Position numbers and translations under genes: made by a program | Shown: positions 45,908 through 57,395 of the stretch, piece by piece | Layout of the letters: each line of letters opens with the position of its first letter | Position numbering within the stretch: the stretch's first letter is position 1 | From: Streptomyces malaysiensis subsp. samsunensis | Lineage (GTDB): Bacteria > Actinomycetota > Actinomycetes > Streptomycetales > Streptomycetaceae | NCBI RefSeq assembly: GCF_024519315.1 | Contig: NZ_JANIIC010000001.1 | Coordinates: 62,001 to 126,000, forward strand | DNA: 64,000 bases | Direction of reading: 5' to 3' | Notes under the pieces: model-generated | What the model saw: only the letters and a program-made list of their open reading frames with translations | Told to the model about the DNA's origin: nothing | The model's database searches: none

Positions 45908-45908
45908 C

Positions 45909-47141
45909 TCAGTCCACCAGGTCGCGCACCACCGCGTCCGCCAGCAGCCGCCCCCGCAGCGTGAGCACGGCGAGCCCGCGCCCGTACGGCTCCGGCTCCA
46001 GCAGGCCGTCCTCCAGCGCCCGTGCCGCGGCCGCCGCCCCGGCCGGGCGCAGCAGCTCCAGCGGGCATCCCTCGGCCAGCCTCAGCTCCAGCAGGATCCG
46101 CTCCACCCGGCGCTCCTCGGCCGACAGCAGCTCCCGGCCCGCGCCGGGCGACCTGCCCTCGCCCAGGGCCTGTGCGTACGCCCCGGGGTGCTTCACGTTC
46201 CACCACCGCACACCACCCACATGGCTGTGCGCGCCGGGGCCGGCGCCCCACCAGTCGGCGCCGCGCCAGTACAGCTCGTTGTGGCGGCAGCGCCCGGCGG
46301 GCGAGGTGGCCCAGTTGGAGACCTCGTACCAGGCGAACCCGGCCGCCGACAGGGTCTCCTCGGCGATCAGATAGCGGTCCGCGTGCACGTCGTCGTCGGT
46401 CATCGGGACCTCGCCGCGCCGGATCCGCCGCGCCAGCTGGGTGCCCTCCTCCACGATCAGCGCATACGCCGACACATGGTCCGGCCCGGCCCCGAGCGCC
46501 GCCTCCAGGGAGGCCCGCCAGTCCGCGTCGCTCTCCCCCGGCGTCCCGTAGATCAGGTCCAGGTTCACATGGTCGAATCCGGCCGCCCGCGCCTCGGCCA
46601 CACACGCCTCCGGCCGCCCCGGGGTGTGCGTACGGTCCAGCACCTTCAGGACGTGCTGCCGGGCGCTCTGCATGCCGAAGGAGATCCGGTTGAACCCCGC
46701 CTCCCGCAGCTCCTCCAGATACCGCGGATCGACCGACTCCGGATTCGCCTCGGTCGTGACCTCGACCCCCTCGGCCAGCCCGAACTCGTCCCGGATCGCC
46801 CCGAGCATCCGCCCGAGGTCCGCCGCGGCGAGCAGGGTCGGGGTGCCGCCGCCGACGAACACGGTCTCCACGGTCCGCGGGTCGTCCCCGAGCACCTTCC
46901 GCGCCAGCCGGACCTCCTCCACGACCTGCTCGGCGTAGTTGTCCCGCGAGGCGAGCACACCGCCGGAACCGCGCAGCTCACTGGCGGTGTAGGTGTTGAA
47001 GTCGCAGTAGCCGCAGCGGGTGGCGCAGTACGGCACATGCAGATAGAAGCCCAGCGGCCGCCGCTCCGCCCCCGCCAAAGCGGTCGCGGGCAGTGCGCCG
47101 TCCTCGGGCATGGGCTCACCATCAGGCAGTACGGAAGGCAT
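45909..47141 (-). CDS. hemW: Radical SAM protein HemW
   Basis: This 410-residue radical SAM protein is related to coproporphyrinogen III dehydrogenase and is a heme chaperone. The iron-sulfur motif YCATRCGYCDF (Cys39, 43, 46) and FVGGGTPTLL, TTEANPESVD, SFGMQSARQHVLKVLDR are conserved. The ATG at 47141 is preferred: GACAAT lies 6 nt upstream (leaderless) and the longer frame is repetitive. It lies downstream of the phosphatase gene on the same strand. Confidence 0.94.
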   Translation of the reverse strand: MPSVLPDGEPMPEDGALPATALAGAERRPLGFYLHVPYCATRCGYCDFNTYTASELRGSGGVLASRDNYAEQVVEEVRLARKVLGDDPRTVETVFVGGGTPTLLAAADLGRMLGAIRDEFGLAEGVEVTTEANPESVDPRYLEELREAGFNRISFGMQSARQHVLKVLDRTHTPGRPEACVAEARAAGFDHVNLDLIYGTPGESDADWRASLEAALGAGPDHVSAYALIVEEGTQLARRIRRGEVPMTDDDVHADRYLIAEETLSAAGFAWYEVSNWATSPAGRCRHNELYWRGADWWGAGPGAHSHVGGVRWWNVKHPGAYAQALGEGRSPGAGRELLSAEERRVERILLELRLAEGCPLELLRPAGAAAAARALEDGLLEPEPYGRGLAVLTLRGRLLADAVVRDLVD

Positions 47142-47285
47142 GCCCCCATTGTCCGCCACGGGCCGGACAGCCCGGGACCACGAGGTACGGGCGCGGGCCC
47201 ACGGGGCGCCCGCGCGGCTGTCGAGGTCCAGGAGTCCGGGGCCGGCGGCCGTCCGGCGCATCGTCGCCGGGCGGGGCCCGGGCGG

Positions 47286-47311
47286 GGGCCGTGCGGGGCC
47301 CCGCACGGCCC
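47286..47311 (-). terminator. Perfect 26-nt palindrome, probable phosphatase terminator
   Basis: GGGCCGTGCGGGG followed by CCCCGCACGGCCC is a perfect 13-bp inverted repeat. It lies on the hemW side of the MITE, so a transcript from the phosphatase gene reaches it after crossing the MITE. The rest of 47142-47330 shows nothing else recognisable. Confidence 0.6.
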
Positions 47312-47330
47312 TCGGGCCCAGCGGTCCCTA

Positions 47331-47520
47331 AGGCCTGTCGTCAAAGGGGGCGCCCTGCTCCCGACGCCTGGCACGGCCGCTCGCCGCGTTGTCGCGTCAC
47401 CCGAGTACGCCCAGTACGAGGGCGACGCTCCGCCTTGCGATCGACCGCACCAGACTCCCCCAGCTACCGCTGGGAGGTGCCCCCTGCTCGCGGCCGGGCG
47501 CCCCCTTTGACGACAGACCC
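47331..47520. mobile_element. MITE-like element at the phosphatase stop codon
   Basis: This 190-bp element is bounded by inverted repeats of 25 nt with two mismatches; both ends share TGTCGTCAAAGGGGGCGCCC (inverted on the right). The flanking TA (47329-47330 and 47521-47522) looks like a target duplication. No open frame lies inside. An inner hairpin CAGCTACCGCTG and GC-rich filler remain. Elements with such ends recur in Streptomyces chromosomes. It begins exactly at the stop codon of the SpoIIE-type phosphatase. Confidence 0.8.
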
Positions 47521-49628
47521 TAGAGCACCTTCAGGACCAGCATCGCCAGGTCGTCGTCCGGCGGCTCCGCCGCGAACTCGTCCACCGCCCGCCGCACCCG
47601 GTCCGCGACCTGCCGCGCGCTCAGCCCCGCGCACAGCGCGAACGCCGCCGCCAGGCCGTCCTCGTCGTCGAACTGCCGGTCACCGGACCGGTGCTCCGTC
47701 ACCCCGTCCGTCACACACAGCAGCGTTTCCCCGGACGCAAGATCGAACGATTCACACTCGTACGTCACATCGTCCACGACGCCCAGCAATATCTGCGGCT
47801 CCGCGACGGTCCGCACCTCGCCGTCCGGCCGCAGCACCAGCGGCAGCGGATGCCCCGCGCTGGCCAGTGTGCAGCGCACCCCCCGGCCATCGCCCAGCGG
47901 CTCCAGCTCCCCGTACAGCAGCGACAGGAACCGCGCGACCCCGCCGCCCGCCGCGAGCCCCGCGCCTCCGATCAGACCGCCGTCCACCAGTTCCACGACC
48001 CCGACGCCTTCCGCGGCCTCCATACCGGCCACCACGGCCTCCGCGGCGCCCTCGACGGCCTGCTCCACCGCCTCCTCGCCCAGCAGCTGGTTGAGCCGGT
48101 CCAGGACCTCCCCCACGCCGTACCCCTCGCGGGCGAGCAGCCGCAGCCAGGGCCGGACGAGGCCGGTCACCACGGCCGCCTCCGGGCCGTTCCCGCAGAC
48201 GTCGCCCAGGACGAAGCACCAGCGGCCGTCACCGGCCGGGAAGACGTCGTAGAAGTCGCCCCCGGCCGAGATGTCGCCGGTCGGCTCATACACGACCGCC
48301 GACTCGACGCCGGGGATCCGCGGGATGACGGACGGCAGCAGCCCGCGCTGGAGCACCCGGCTGATGGTCGCCTGCCGGGTGTAGCGGCGGGCCGAGGCGA
48401 GCGCGAGGGCCACGCGGCGGTTGAAGTCCTCGATGAGGCCGACCACTTCGGCCGGCATCCGCACCAGTCCGGCCCGCCCCAGCAGCAGCGTGCCGAGCGT
48501 GCGGCCGCCCGCGACCAGCCGGCAGGCAAGCGCCGCGCCGCCGGGCCCGTACGCGGCGGGGTCGGCCGGCCAGGGCCACTCCACGGCGCTGCCGCGGTGG
48601 GCGGGGGGCACCTGGGGCGGCTCCTTCTCCAGCACCTGCCGCAGGCCCTCGATGTGCCCCTCGCTGGCGTGCCAGACCCGGGCCAGCCGCGGCGGGCCGG
48701 TCGTGGAGTCGAGCCAGATCGCGCACCAGTCGGCGAACCGGGGCACCAGCAGCTGTCCGGCGAGCGAGGTCACCATGTCCTCGTCGAACTGCCCGGCCAG
48801 CAGATCGGACGCCTCGGCGAGGAAGGAGAGCGCACCGCGCTGGATCCACTCGGGGTCGCGGCGGACGGGGACCCGGCCCGGCGCGGGCGCGACGATCTCG
48901 ACGGCCTCCTTACGGCCTTCATGAACGGGCCCCGAGCCGTCGGACGCGGCCAGACCCTCGGGGACGGTTTCCAGGCCCTCGCCGACGGCCCCGGCCCCGA
49001 ACCCGCCGTCCGGCCCGCCCACCGGCGCGTCCACGGCGACCGCGGCGTCCATGAAGGCGGAGCCCCTGGCACCCGTCCCCGCGGCGGCCGGGCCCGTGGG
49101 CGCCACCGCCATCTGGAACCACACCGACTTGGTCGCCCGCCGGTATGTCGTCCCCCAAGACTCGGCGATCTCGGCCACCAGCCGCAGCCCATGGCCACCG
49201 GCGAACTCCGGCGGCTCGTCCGGATCCGGCGGATCGCCGCGCACCGCCCGGGCGGGATGGCGGTCGGTCACCTCCACCACCAGGGACGGCGGTTCGCCCT
49301 CGCGGTCGGACACATCCAGCGCGCAGCTCACCTCGACGGCGGTGCCGGCGTGCACCACCGCGTTGGTGACCAGCTCGCTCACCAGCAGTACGGCCTCGTC
49401 CGCGACCTGGTCGGTGATCCGGTTGGCGGCCGGGACCTCGAGCGCGGCCCAGTCCGCGAGGGCGGCACGGACGAACCGGCGCGCGGCCGAGGCCGCGAGC
49501 GGAGTACCGGGCAGGCTGACGCGCGCCGAGGCGCTGGTACGGACAGGTCCGACCTCACCCCCGACCGGTAGAACCACCCCACCGTCCTCAACCGACCCAC
49601 CAGAAGTGGCAGAAGATGACGTCCCCAC
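47520..49628 (-). CDS. SpoIIE-type PP2C phosphatase with N-terminal ATPase and GAF domains
   Basis: This 702-residue regulator has an anti-sigma-like ATPase (about 45-175, VLLVSELVTNAVVHAG, then GGHGLRLVAEIAESWGT), a GAF region (about 265-420) and a C-terminal PP2C/SpoIIE phosphatase (about 435-702, PTGDISAGGDFYDVFPAGDG, GDVCGNGPEAAVV, CVTDGVTEHR, DDDLAMLVLKVL). A Val/Ala/Gly/Glu-rich insert lies within the phosphatase. Such proteins dephosphorylate anti-sigma antagonists. The GTG at 49628 has AGGAG 7 nt upstream. Its TAG stop falls at the right-hand edge and target TA of a MITE. Confidence 0.92.
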   Translation of the reverse strand: MGTSSSATSGGSVEDGGVVLPVGGEVGPVRTSASARVSLPGTPLAASAARRFVRAALADWAALEVPAANRITDQVADEAVLLVSELVTNAVVHAGTAVEVSCALDVSDREGEPPSLVVEVTDRHPARAVRGDPPDPDEPPEFAGGHGLRLVAEIAESWGTTYRRATKSVWFQMAVAPTGPAAAGTGARGSAFMDAAVAVDAPVGGPDGGFGAGAVGEGLETVPEGLAASDGSGPVHEGRKEAVEIVAPAPGRVPVRRDPEWIQRGALSFLAEASDLLAGQFDEDMVTSLAGQLLVPRFADWCAIWLDSTTGPPRLARVWHASEGHIEGLRQVLEKEPPQVPPAHRGSAVEWPWPADPAAYGPGGAALACRLVAGGRTLGTLLLGRAGLVRMPAEVVGLIEDFNRRVALALASARRYTRQATISRVLQRGLLPSVIPRIPGVESAVVYEPTGDISAGGDFYDVFPAGDGRWCFVLGDVCGNGPEAAVVTGLVRPWLRLLAREGYGVGEVLDRLNQLLGEEAVEQAVEGAAEAVVAGMEAAEGVGVVELVDGGLIGGAGLAAGGGVARFLSLLYGELEPLGDGRGVRCTLASAGHPLPLVLRPDGEVRTVAEPQILLGVVDDVTYECESFDLASGETLLCVTDGVTEHRSGDRQFDDEDGLAAAFALCAGLSARQVADRVRRAVDEFAAEPPDDDLAMLVLKVL

Positions 49629-49813
49629 TGTGCGGCTCCTGAAGAAGCTCCGTCATAACGCCGTATCCGTAACCGTATCCGGCACGGACAGGGTGACAGA
49701 CGGACCGCCCTCATATGCACCGGGTTACGCAAGTGAACCGCGATAAGGGGAAAATTCATGTGTCCGGCGGGCCGGTCCAGCTGGAATCCGGTGCGGGGTC
49801 GTATCCTTGTCCG

Positions 49814-51703
<1,890 letters not shown>

Positions 51704-51737
51704 GGCATCCTCCGGGGCCCGCCTCATTGCTTGGTGA

Positions 51738-51747
51738 CTCGCGAGTA
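51738..51747. promoter_or_regulatory. ACTCGCGAGT palindrome before the acyl-CoA ligase
   Basis: A perfect 10-bp palindrome, set in GTTACTCGCGAGTCACC on the minus strand, lies 35 bp before the ligase start. TetR-type fatty-acid regulators bind similar sites, but the regulator is not in this window. Confidence 0.4.
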
Positions 51748-51846
51748 ACCTTCGAGTGGTGCTCAGAGTAGGGGCCGAATCCTTACGGCGTAAGGGGGCC
51801 CACGTCACGTTGTCCTCACGAGATGCCCAAGGGGTTCCCCCGAGCG

Positions 51847-51883
51847 CGGCGGGCCCGGCGCATCCCGCACGCCGGGCCCGCCG
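51847..51883 (-). terminator. Terminator after lepA
   Basis: CGGCGGGCCCGGCG (51847-51860) and CGCCGGGCCCGCCG (51870-51883) form a perfect 14-bp stem around 9 nt. It lies 79 bp past the lepA stop and before the ligase gene. Confidence 0.75.
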
Positions 51884-51961
51884 ACCCTACTCTCCCCGGG
51901 CTGATCCCGGGGCTCCGCCCCCACCCGGGGGACGGTTCGCCCTTCATCGCCCCGGAGCCCG

Positions 51962-53839
51962 TTACTTCTTCGCCTTGGAGTCCTTGCCGTCGGAGTCGGA
52001 GGACAGCACCGCGATGAACGCCTCCTGGGGGACCTCCACGTTGCCGACCATCTTCATCCGCTTCTTGCCTTCCTTCTGCTTCTCCAGCAGCTTCCGCTTA
52101 CGGGAGATGTCACCGCCGTAGCACTTGGCGAGGACGTCCTTACGGATGGCACGGACCGTCTCACGGGCGATGACCCGGGAGCCGATGGCCGCCTGGATGG
52201 GCACCTCGAAGTTCTGCCGCGGGATGAGCTCGCGCAGCTTGGCGACCAGCCGGACGCCGTACGCGTACGCCTTGTCCTTGTGGGTGATCGCCGAGAACGC
52301 GTCCACCTTGTCGCCGTGCAGCAGGATGTCGACCTTGACCAGGTCGGAGGTCTGCTCACCGGTGGGCTCGTAGTCGAGCGAGGCGTAGCCACGGGTCTTG
52401 GACTTCAGCTGGTCGAAGAAGTCGAAGACGACCTCGGCCAGCGGCAGGGTGTAGCGGATCTCGACCCGGTCCTCGGAGAGGTAATCCATGCCGAGCAGCA
52501 CCCCGCGGCGGTTCTGGCACAGCTCCATGATCGCGCCGATGAACTCGCTCGGGGCCAGGATGGTGCCCCGGACGACCGGCTCATGCACCGTGTCGATCTT
52601 GCCCACCGGGAACTCGCTGGGGTTGGTCACCGTGTGCTCGCTGCCGTCCTCCATCTCCACCCGGTAGACCACATTCGGTGCGGTGGCGATCAGGTCGAGA
52701 TTGAATTCGCGCTCCAGGCGCTCACGGATGACCTCCAGGTGCAGCAGCCCCAGGAAGCCGACGCGGAAACCGAAGCCGAGGGCGGCCGAGGTCTCCGGTT
52801 CGTAGACCAGCGCGGCATCGTTGAGCTGGAGCTTGTCCAGGGCCTCGCGGAGCTCGGGGTAGTCCGAGCCGTCCAGCGGATACAGCCCCGAGAACACCAT
52901 CGGCTTCGGGTCCTTGTAGCCGCCCAGCGCCTCCTGCGCGCCCTTGGAGAACTGGGTGATCGTGTCACCGACCTTGGACTGGCGGACATCCTTCACACCG
53001 GTGATCAGATAGCCCACCTCGCCCACGGACAGCCCGTCGGCGGGGGTCATCTCCGGAGAGTTGGTGCCGATCTCCAGCAGCTCATGGGCGGCGCCGGTGG
53101 ACATCATCTTGATCCGCTCGCGCTTGCCGAGCGTGCCGTCGACGACCTTCACATAGGTCACGACACCCCGGTAGGCGTCATAGACGGAGTCGAAGATCAT
53201 CGCGCGGGCGGGGGCGTCATGGACGCCCACGGGGGCCGGGACGAGGTCGACGACCCGGTCCAGCAGCTCGGCCACGCCCTCACCGGTCTTGGCGGAGACC
53301 TTGAGCACATCGGAGGGGTCGCAGCCGATGAGATGGGCCAGCTCGGCGGCGTACTTCTCGGGCTGGGCGGCGGGCAGGTCGATCTTGTTGAGGACCGGGA
53401 TGATCGTGAGGTCGTTCTCCATCGCCAGATAGAGGTTGGCGAGGGTCTGCGCCTCGATGCCCTGGGCCGCGTCGACCAGCAGAATGCATCCCTCACAGGC
53501 GGCGAGGGAGCGCGAGACCTCATAGGTGAAGTCCACGTGGCCGGGGGTGTCGATCATGTTGAGGATATGGGTGGCCGGCTTGCCGCCCTCGTCCTTCGTC
53601 GGCGCCCAGGGCAGTCGGACCGCCTGGGACTTGATCGTGATGCCGCGCTCGCGCTCGATGTCCATGCGGTCGAGATACTGCGCGCGCATCTGCCGCTGCT
53701 CGACCACACCGGTCAGCTGGAGCATGCGGTCGGCGAGCGTCGACTTGCCGTGGTCGATGTGCGCGATGATGCAGAAGTTTCGGATCAGAGCCGGGTCGGT
53801 ACGGCTCGGCTCCGGCACATTGGTAGGGGTCGCGGGCAC
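51962..53839 (-). CDS. lepA: Elongation factor 4 (LepA)
   Basis: This 625-residue translational GTPase back-translocates stalled ribosomes or aids initiation. G motifs: AHIDHGKST (P-loop), DTPGH in [14 protein letters not shown] in PVLNKIDLP; the LepA-specific C-terminal domain ends [20 protein letters not shown]. The GTG start at 53839 has AGGA about 6 nt upstream. It is divergent from rpsT. Confidence 0.96.
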   Translation of the reverse strand: MPATPTNVPEPSRTDPALIRNFCIIAHIDHGKSTLADRMLQLTGVVEQRQMRAQYLDRMDIERERGITIKSQAVRLPWAPTKDEGGKPATHILNMIDTPGHVDFTYEVSRSLAACEGCILLVDAAQGIEAQTLANLYLAMENDLTIIPVLNKIDLPAAQPEKYAAELAHLIGCDPSDVLKVSAKTGEGVAELLDRVVDLVPAPVGVHDAPARAMIFDSVYDAYRGVVTYVKVVDGTLGKRERIKMMSTGAAHELLEIGTNSPEMTPADGLSVGEVGYLITGVKDVRQSKVGDTITQFSKGAQEALGGYKDPKPMVFSGLYPLDGSDYPELREALDKLQLNDAALVYEPETSAALGFGFRVGFLGLLHLEVIRERLEREFNLDLIATAPNVVYRVEMEDGSEHTVTNPSEFPVGKIDTVHEPVVRGTILAPSEFIGAIMELCQNRRGVLLGMDYLSEDRVEIRYTLPLAEVVFDFFDQLKSKTRGYASLDYEPTGEQTSDLVKVDILLHGDKVDAFSAITHKDKAYAYGVRLVAKLRELIPRQNFEVPIQAAIGSRVIARETVRAIRKDVLAKCYGGDISRKRKLLEKQKEGKKRMKMVGNVEVPQEAFIAVLSSDSDGKDSKAKK

Positions 53840-53927
53840 GCAGGGTCCTGTGTCTAGGCGGGACTCGGTGTTATCGGTATGGGGTCAGTCCCGTCCATGG
53901 TCCCATGAATGGCGACCTCTTCCGGGT

Positions 53928-53957
53928 TTGGGACGCCATGGACCCTGCTGGTAGCCT
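53928..53957 (+). promoter_or_regulatory. Promoter of rpsT
   Basis: TTGGGA (53928-53933) and TAGCCT (53952-53957) are 18 nt apart. The transcript would carry an untranslated leader of about 130 nt before the rpsT start at 54093. Confidence 0.55.
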
Positions 53958-54092
53958 GGTCGACTGTGTCTCGTGCCCCCTCTTTCACGGACACCTCCAC
54001 GGCGATCTCGAAGGTGATCCCCATGGGCGTCCTCGTGGGCACGGACGCACACGAAGCAAGCGAAACCCATCGAACCTGCGAAGGCTTTTTAC

Positions 54093-54359
54093 GTGGCGAA
54101 CATCAAGTCCCAGATCAAGCGGAACAAGACGAACGAGAAGGCGCGCCTGCGCAACAAGGCGGTCAAGTCCGAGCTGAAGACCGCCATCCGCCGTACCCGC
54201 GAGGCCGTGGCCGCCGGTGACGCCGAGAAGGCCACCGAAGCCGCCCGCGTCGCCGGGCGCAAGCTGGACAAGGCCGTCAGCAAGGGCGTTCTGCACAAGA
54301 ACAACGCCGCCAACAAGAAGTCGGCGCTCGCCCAGCAGGTCTCCAGCATCCAGGGCTGA
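54093..54359 (+). CDS. rpsT: 30S ribosomal protein S20
   Basis: This 88-residue protein is a helical, basic 16S rRNA-binding ribosomal protein. It starts [20 protein letters not shown] and ends [17 protein letters not shown]. The GTG at 54093 has GAAGG 9 nt upstream. A terminator hairpin follows at 54594-54636. Confidence 0.97.
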   Translation: MANIKSQIKRNKTNEKARLRNKAVKSELKTAIRRTREAVAAGDAEKATEAARVAGRKLDKAVSKGVLHKNNAANKKSALAQQVSSIQG

Positions 54360-54593
54360 CCCCCGCCGGAGGAGCTGACCTCCAGGGTCGGCACCTTCCG
54401 AGACCGACCTGCACGGCTGATCTCGAAGGCTGACACCTTCCGGGGCGTCACCGCCCCACCCCGCCGAATTTGGGCACAGCGGTCCCTCTCACCCGCTCCA
54501 ACCGGCAGCCGAGAGCTTCTTCAGCTCCTTCAGCGGCACCGCGCCGTACGCGGCCTGCGTTCGCCACGCGGGTGCGGCGCACTCGATCGACAC

Positions 54594-54636
54594 GAAGGCC
54601 CCGCGCCTGCCCTTTCCCCAGGGCAGGGCGGGGCTT
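54594..54636 (+). terminator. Terminator after rpsT
   Basis: AAGGCCCCGCGCCTGCCCT and AGGGCAGGGCGGGGCTTT form a long, slightly bulged stem ending in a short T-run. It lies 234 bp past the rpsT stop; the stretch between shows weak hairpins only. Confidence 0.7.
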
Positions 54637-54664
54637 TCGCGCTGAATACGGGTATGTTCACGTC

Positions 54665-55594
54665 ATGTCGACACCGGGGGAAACACCCAATCCGTACGGG
54701 CCGCCGCAGCCGCCCCAGCCGCCTCAGCCGCCTCAGGCGGCACCTCAGCCACCGCAGCAGAGCCCGCCGCCCGGCCCGTATGGGCAGGTGCCGCCCCAGG
54801 CCCAGCCGCCCCAGCACAATCCGTACGCCCAGCCGACAATGCCTTCCGTGCCCGTGGGCGGCGGGTACGGGCCGATGGGCATGGCTCCCGGTGCACCGCC
54901 CACGGGCTTCGGCGGCGGGGGCGGTGGCGGTGGCGGCGGTGGCAAGGGCTGGCTGTGGGGGCTGGGCGGGGCCGTGGTCGCCTCGGCGGTCTGGGCCGGG
55001 GTGCTGTTCGCCACGGGAGGGTTCGACGGGGACGACGCGGAGGCCGATCTCGCGGGCTACCGCTATACGACCAATCTGTGCACCCCGACCGATACCCAGA
55101 GCTTCAAGGACTCCGGCTATCAGCAGAAGGACGGGACCGGGTCGACGTCCAACCCGCAGCACAGCAGCTCCGAGAACCCCGCGCTGGACTCGATGACCTG
55201 CAATATCGACTTCGAGCCGAACGACGCGAGCAGCAGCGACTACTCCTCGGTGTGGCTCTACACCACGGCGTCGCTGCACAAGAAGACCGACCCCGCCCCT
55301 GAGTTCGAGGCCCAGTACCGCGCCTACGAGGACCAGAAGACCTCCAGTTACAGCTACCAGGTGAGCCCGGTCAGCGGACTGGGCGACGAGGCGTATGTGG
55401 TGAAGCAGGAGGGCAGGACCAGCTCCACCGGCGCCTATGTGATCCTCGCCGTGCGGGACGGCTGGATGACGTATCAGTCGACCTGGTCGGAGTATGTGTC
55501 GTCCTCGGCAAGCGCCACGGCCAAGACGCCCGAGGAAGCCACCGACATGCTCAAGAAGAGCGCCAAGGCGACGCTGGAAAAGATGAAGCGGTAA
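54665..55594 (+). CDS. Membrane-anchored protein with Pro/Gly-rich N-terminus
   Basis: This 309-residue protein has a proline/glutamine-rich cytoplasmic tail (PQPPQPPQPPQAAPQPP), a run of eleven glycines, one membrane helix (GWLWGLGGAVVASAVWAGVL) and an extracytoplasmic domain with two cysteines (LCTPTD, MTCNID). The outer domain is unrecognised; similar proteins are common in streptomycetes. The ATG at 54665 follows TATGTT by 6 nt (leaderless). Function unknown. Confidence 0.75.
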   Translation: MSTPGETPNPYGPPQPPQPPQPPQAAPQPPQQSPPPGPYGQVPPQAQPPQHNPYAQPTMPSVPVGGGYGPMGMAPGAPPTGFGGGGGGGGGGGKGWLWGLGGAVVASAVWAGVLFATGGFDGDDAEADLAGYRYTTNLCTPTDTQSFKDSGYQQKDGTGSTSNPQHSSSENPALDSMTCNIDFEPNDASSSDYSSVWLYTTASLHKKTDPAPEFEAQYRAYEDQKTSSYSYQVSPVSGLGDEAYVVKQEGRTSSTGAYVILAVRDGWMTYQSTWSEYVSSSASATAKTPEEATDMLKKSAKATLEKMKR

Positions 55595-55920
55595 CCGGGG
55601 CCGCCCCACCCCAAGCCCGGACCACCACTCGGGCCGAACGGGCCTGGGGCCGGATACGGGAGGGCCGGATACGCGGAGGGCCGGGCGCACGTCGAGCCGG
55701 GGGGCCCGGCCGAGGCATGGGGCCCGACCCAGGCATGAGGCCCGGACCCGAGCCCACCCGAGGCCCGAGGCCCGGGGCCGAGGCCCGTTGTCCGGGCTGG
55801 GCGGGGAGCCCTGGAAGAGCCCGGGGCGCAGCCCCAACGGGGCCCGGGGCTGAGGCCCTAGCGGGGCCTGGGGCGGAGCCCCGGTTCGGGAAGGGGCGGG
55901 GCGGGGAACAACACGTGCCC

Positions 55921-56010
55921 TAAAGGGGCGCGGGGAACTGCGCGACCAGCCACAACACCGCCGCAGACAACCCACGGCAGATCAGGGCACATCCAGCGGA
56001 GCGCATAGCG
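55921..56010. repeat. Dispersed intergenic repeat
   Basis: Begins TAAAGGGGCGCGGGGAACTG, contains GACCAGCCACAAC and ends CAGCGGAGCGC, next to the holA stop. It shares ends with 32992-33150. Repeats of this wording are widespread between genes of streptomycetes. The rest of 55595-55920 is C/G-rich low-complexity sequence with no gene. Confidence 0.7.
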
Positions 56011-56011
56011 C

Positions 56012-57001
56012 CTAACGACGCCCCGCCCGCGCCGCGCGGGCAATCGTGACGACCGCCTTCTCCAAGGCGTACTCCGGATCGTCCCCGCCGCCCTTGACCC
56101 CCGCATCGGCCTCGGCGACGGCACGCAGCGCGACCGCCACCCCGTCCGCCGACCAGCCCCGCATCTGCTGCCGCACCCGGTCGATCTTCCACGGCGGCAT
56201 GCCCAGCTCACGGGCGAGATCGCCGGGACGGGCGCCGCGCGGCGCCGAGGCCAGCTTGCCGATGGCGCGGACGCCCTGAGCCAGGGCGCTGGTGATCAGC
56301 ACCGGCGCCACCCCGGTGGAGACCGCCCAGCGCAGCGCCTCCAGCGCCTCGGCCGCGCGGCCTTCGACGGCGCGGTCGGCCACGGTGAAGCTGGACGCCT
56401 CGGCACGGCCGGTGTAGTAGCGGGCGACGACGGCCTCGTCGATCGTGCCCTCGACATCGGCCACAAGCTGGGAGACCGCACTGGCCAGCTCGCGCAGATC
56501 GCTGCCGATGGCGTCGACCAGGGACTGGCATGCCTCGGGGGTGGCGGACCGGCCGGTGGCGCGGAACTCCGACCGCACAAACGCCAGTCGGTCGGCGGGC
56601 TTGGTCATCTTGGGGCAGGCGACCTCGCGCGCCCCGGCCTTACGGGCGGCGTCGAGCAGCCCCTTGCCCTTGGCCCCGCCCGCGTGCAGCAGCACCAGGG
56701 TGATCTCCTCGGCGGGGGTGCCGAGATAGCCCTTCACATCCTTGATCGTGTCGGCCGACAGATCCTGTGCGTTGCGCACCACCACGACCTTGCGCTCCGC
56801 GAAGAGCGAGGGGCTGGTCAGCTCGGCGAGGGTGCCGGGCTGGAGCGCGTCGGGCATGAGGTCGCGCACATCGGTGTCGGGGTCGGCCGCGCGGGCGGCC
56901 GCCACCACCTGCTGCACCGCGCGGTCGAGCAGCAGTTCCTCCTGGCCCACGGCAAGGGTCACCGGGGCGAGCGGATCGTCGGTCGTCGTCTTCCTGGCCA
57001 T
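56012..57001 (-). CDS. holA: DNA polymerase III subunit delta
   Basis: This 329-residue clamp-loader wrench starts PLAPVTLAVGQEELLLDRAV and contains SLFAERKVVVVRNAQDL and DLARELGMPPWKIDRVRQQM. The ATG at 57001 follows GATGCT by 8 nt. Its usual neighbours, comEC upstream and rpsT downstream, are both present here. A long open frame upstream is rejected. Confidence 0.93.
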   Translation of the reverse strand: MARKTTTDDPLAPVTLAVGQEELLLDRAVQQVVAAARAADPDTDVRDLMPDALQPGTLAELTSPSLFAERKVVVVRNAQDLSADTIKDVKGYLGTPAEEITLVLLHAGGAKGKGLLDAARKAGAREVACPKMTKPADRLAFVRSEFRATGRSATPEACQSLVDAIGSDLRELASAVSQLVADVEGTIDEAVVARYYTGRAEASSFTVADRAVEGRAAEALEALRWAVSTGVAPVLITSALAQGVRAIGKLASAPRGARPGDLARELGMPPWKIDRVRQQMRGWSADGVAVALRAVAEADAGVKGGGDDPEYALEKAVVTIARAARAGRR

Positions 57002-57046
57002 CGCGGTCCAGCATCCCACGGACCGCCGACAGCCCCGTCCGCCCGG

Positions 57047-57340
57047 ATGTCCGACAATGTTCCGGTGATCGATGAAGGACTGACCGGCGAAGGACTGACC
57101 GGCGCCCGCCATATCCTGGTCCTGCCCGACCGCGACGCGGCGGAGGAGGTGGCCGGGGCCCTCCCCGAGCGCTTCGGCACCGCCCCGGAGCCCCAGCTGG
57201 TGCGGGACGCCCTGGCGGGCGAGGACGACGCCGAGGACGCCCAGTGGCTGGTGGTGATCGAGGACCCGACCGGCGAACTGGACCCGGCGGCACTCGACGC
57301 GCTCGCGGACGAGTACGACGGCTGGCTGGAGGCCGAATAG
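57047..57340 (+). CDS. Hypothetical acidic protein, 97 residues
   Basis: This acidic protein starts MSDNVPVIDEGLTGEGLTGA, where a 15-bp direct repeat is visible, and ends ALADEYDGWLEAE. It has no membrane segment, zinc site or named motif that I recognise. A GTG at 57065 is an alternative start, since GACAAT precedes it. Divergent from holA. Confidence 0.6.
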   Translation: MSDNVPVIDEGLTGEGLTGARHILVLPDRDAAEEVAGALPERFGTAPEPQLVRDALAGEDDAEDAQWLVVIEDPTGELDPAALDALADEYDGWLEAE

Positions 57341-57395
57341 CCGGTCCCGGCGAAGGGCAGGACCAACTGTGGTCGATGAAGAGGGGGAACCGAGG

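Noticed and set aside
53854..54042. 62-codon minus-strand frame between lepA and rpsT
   Set aside because: It overlaps the rpsT promoter and leader, and its third-position GC falls off in the second half. A real short gene cannot be ruled out.
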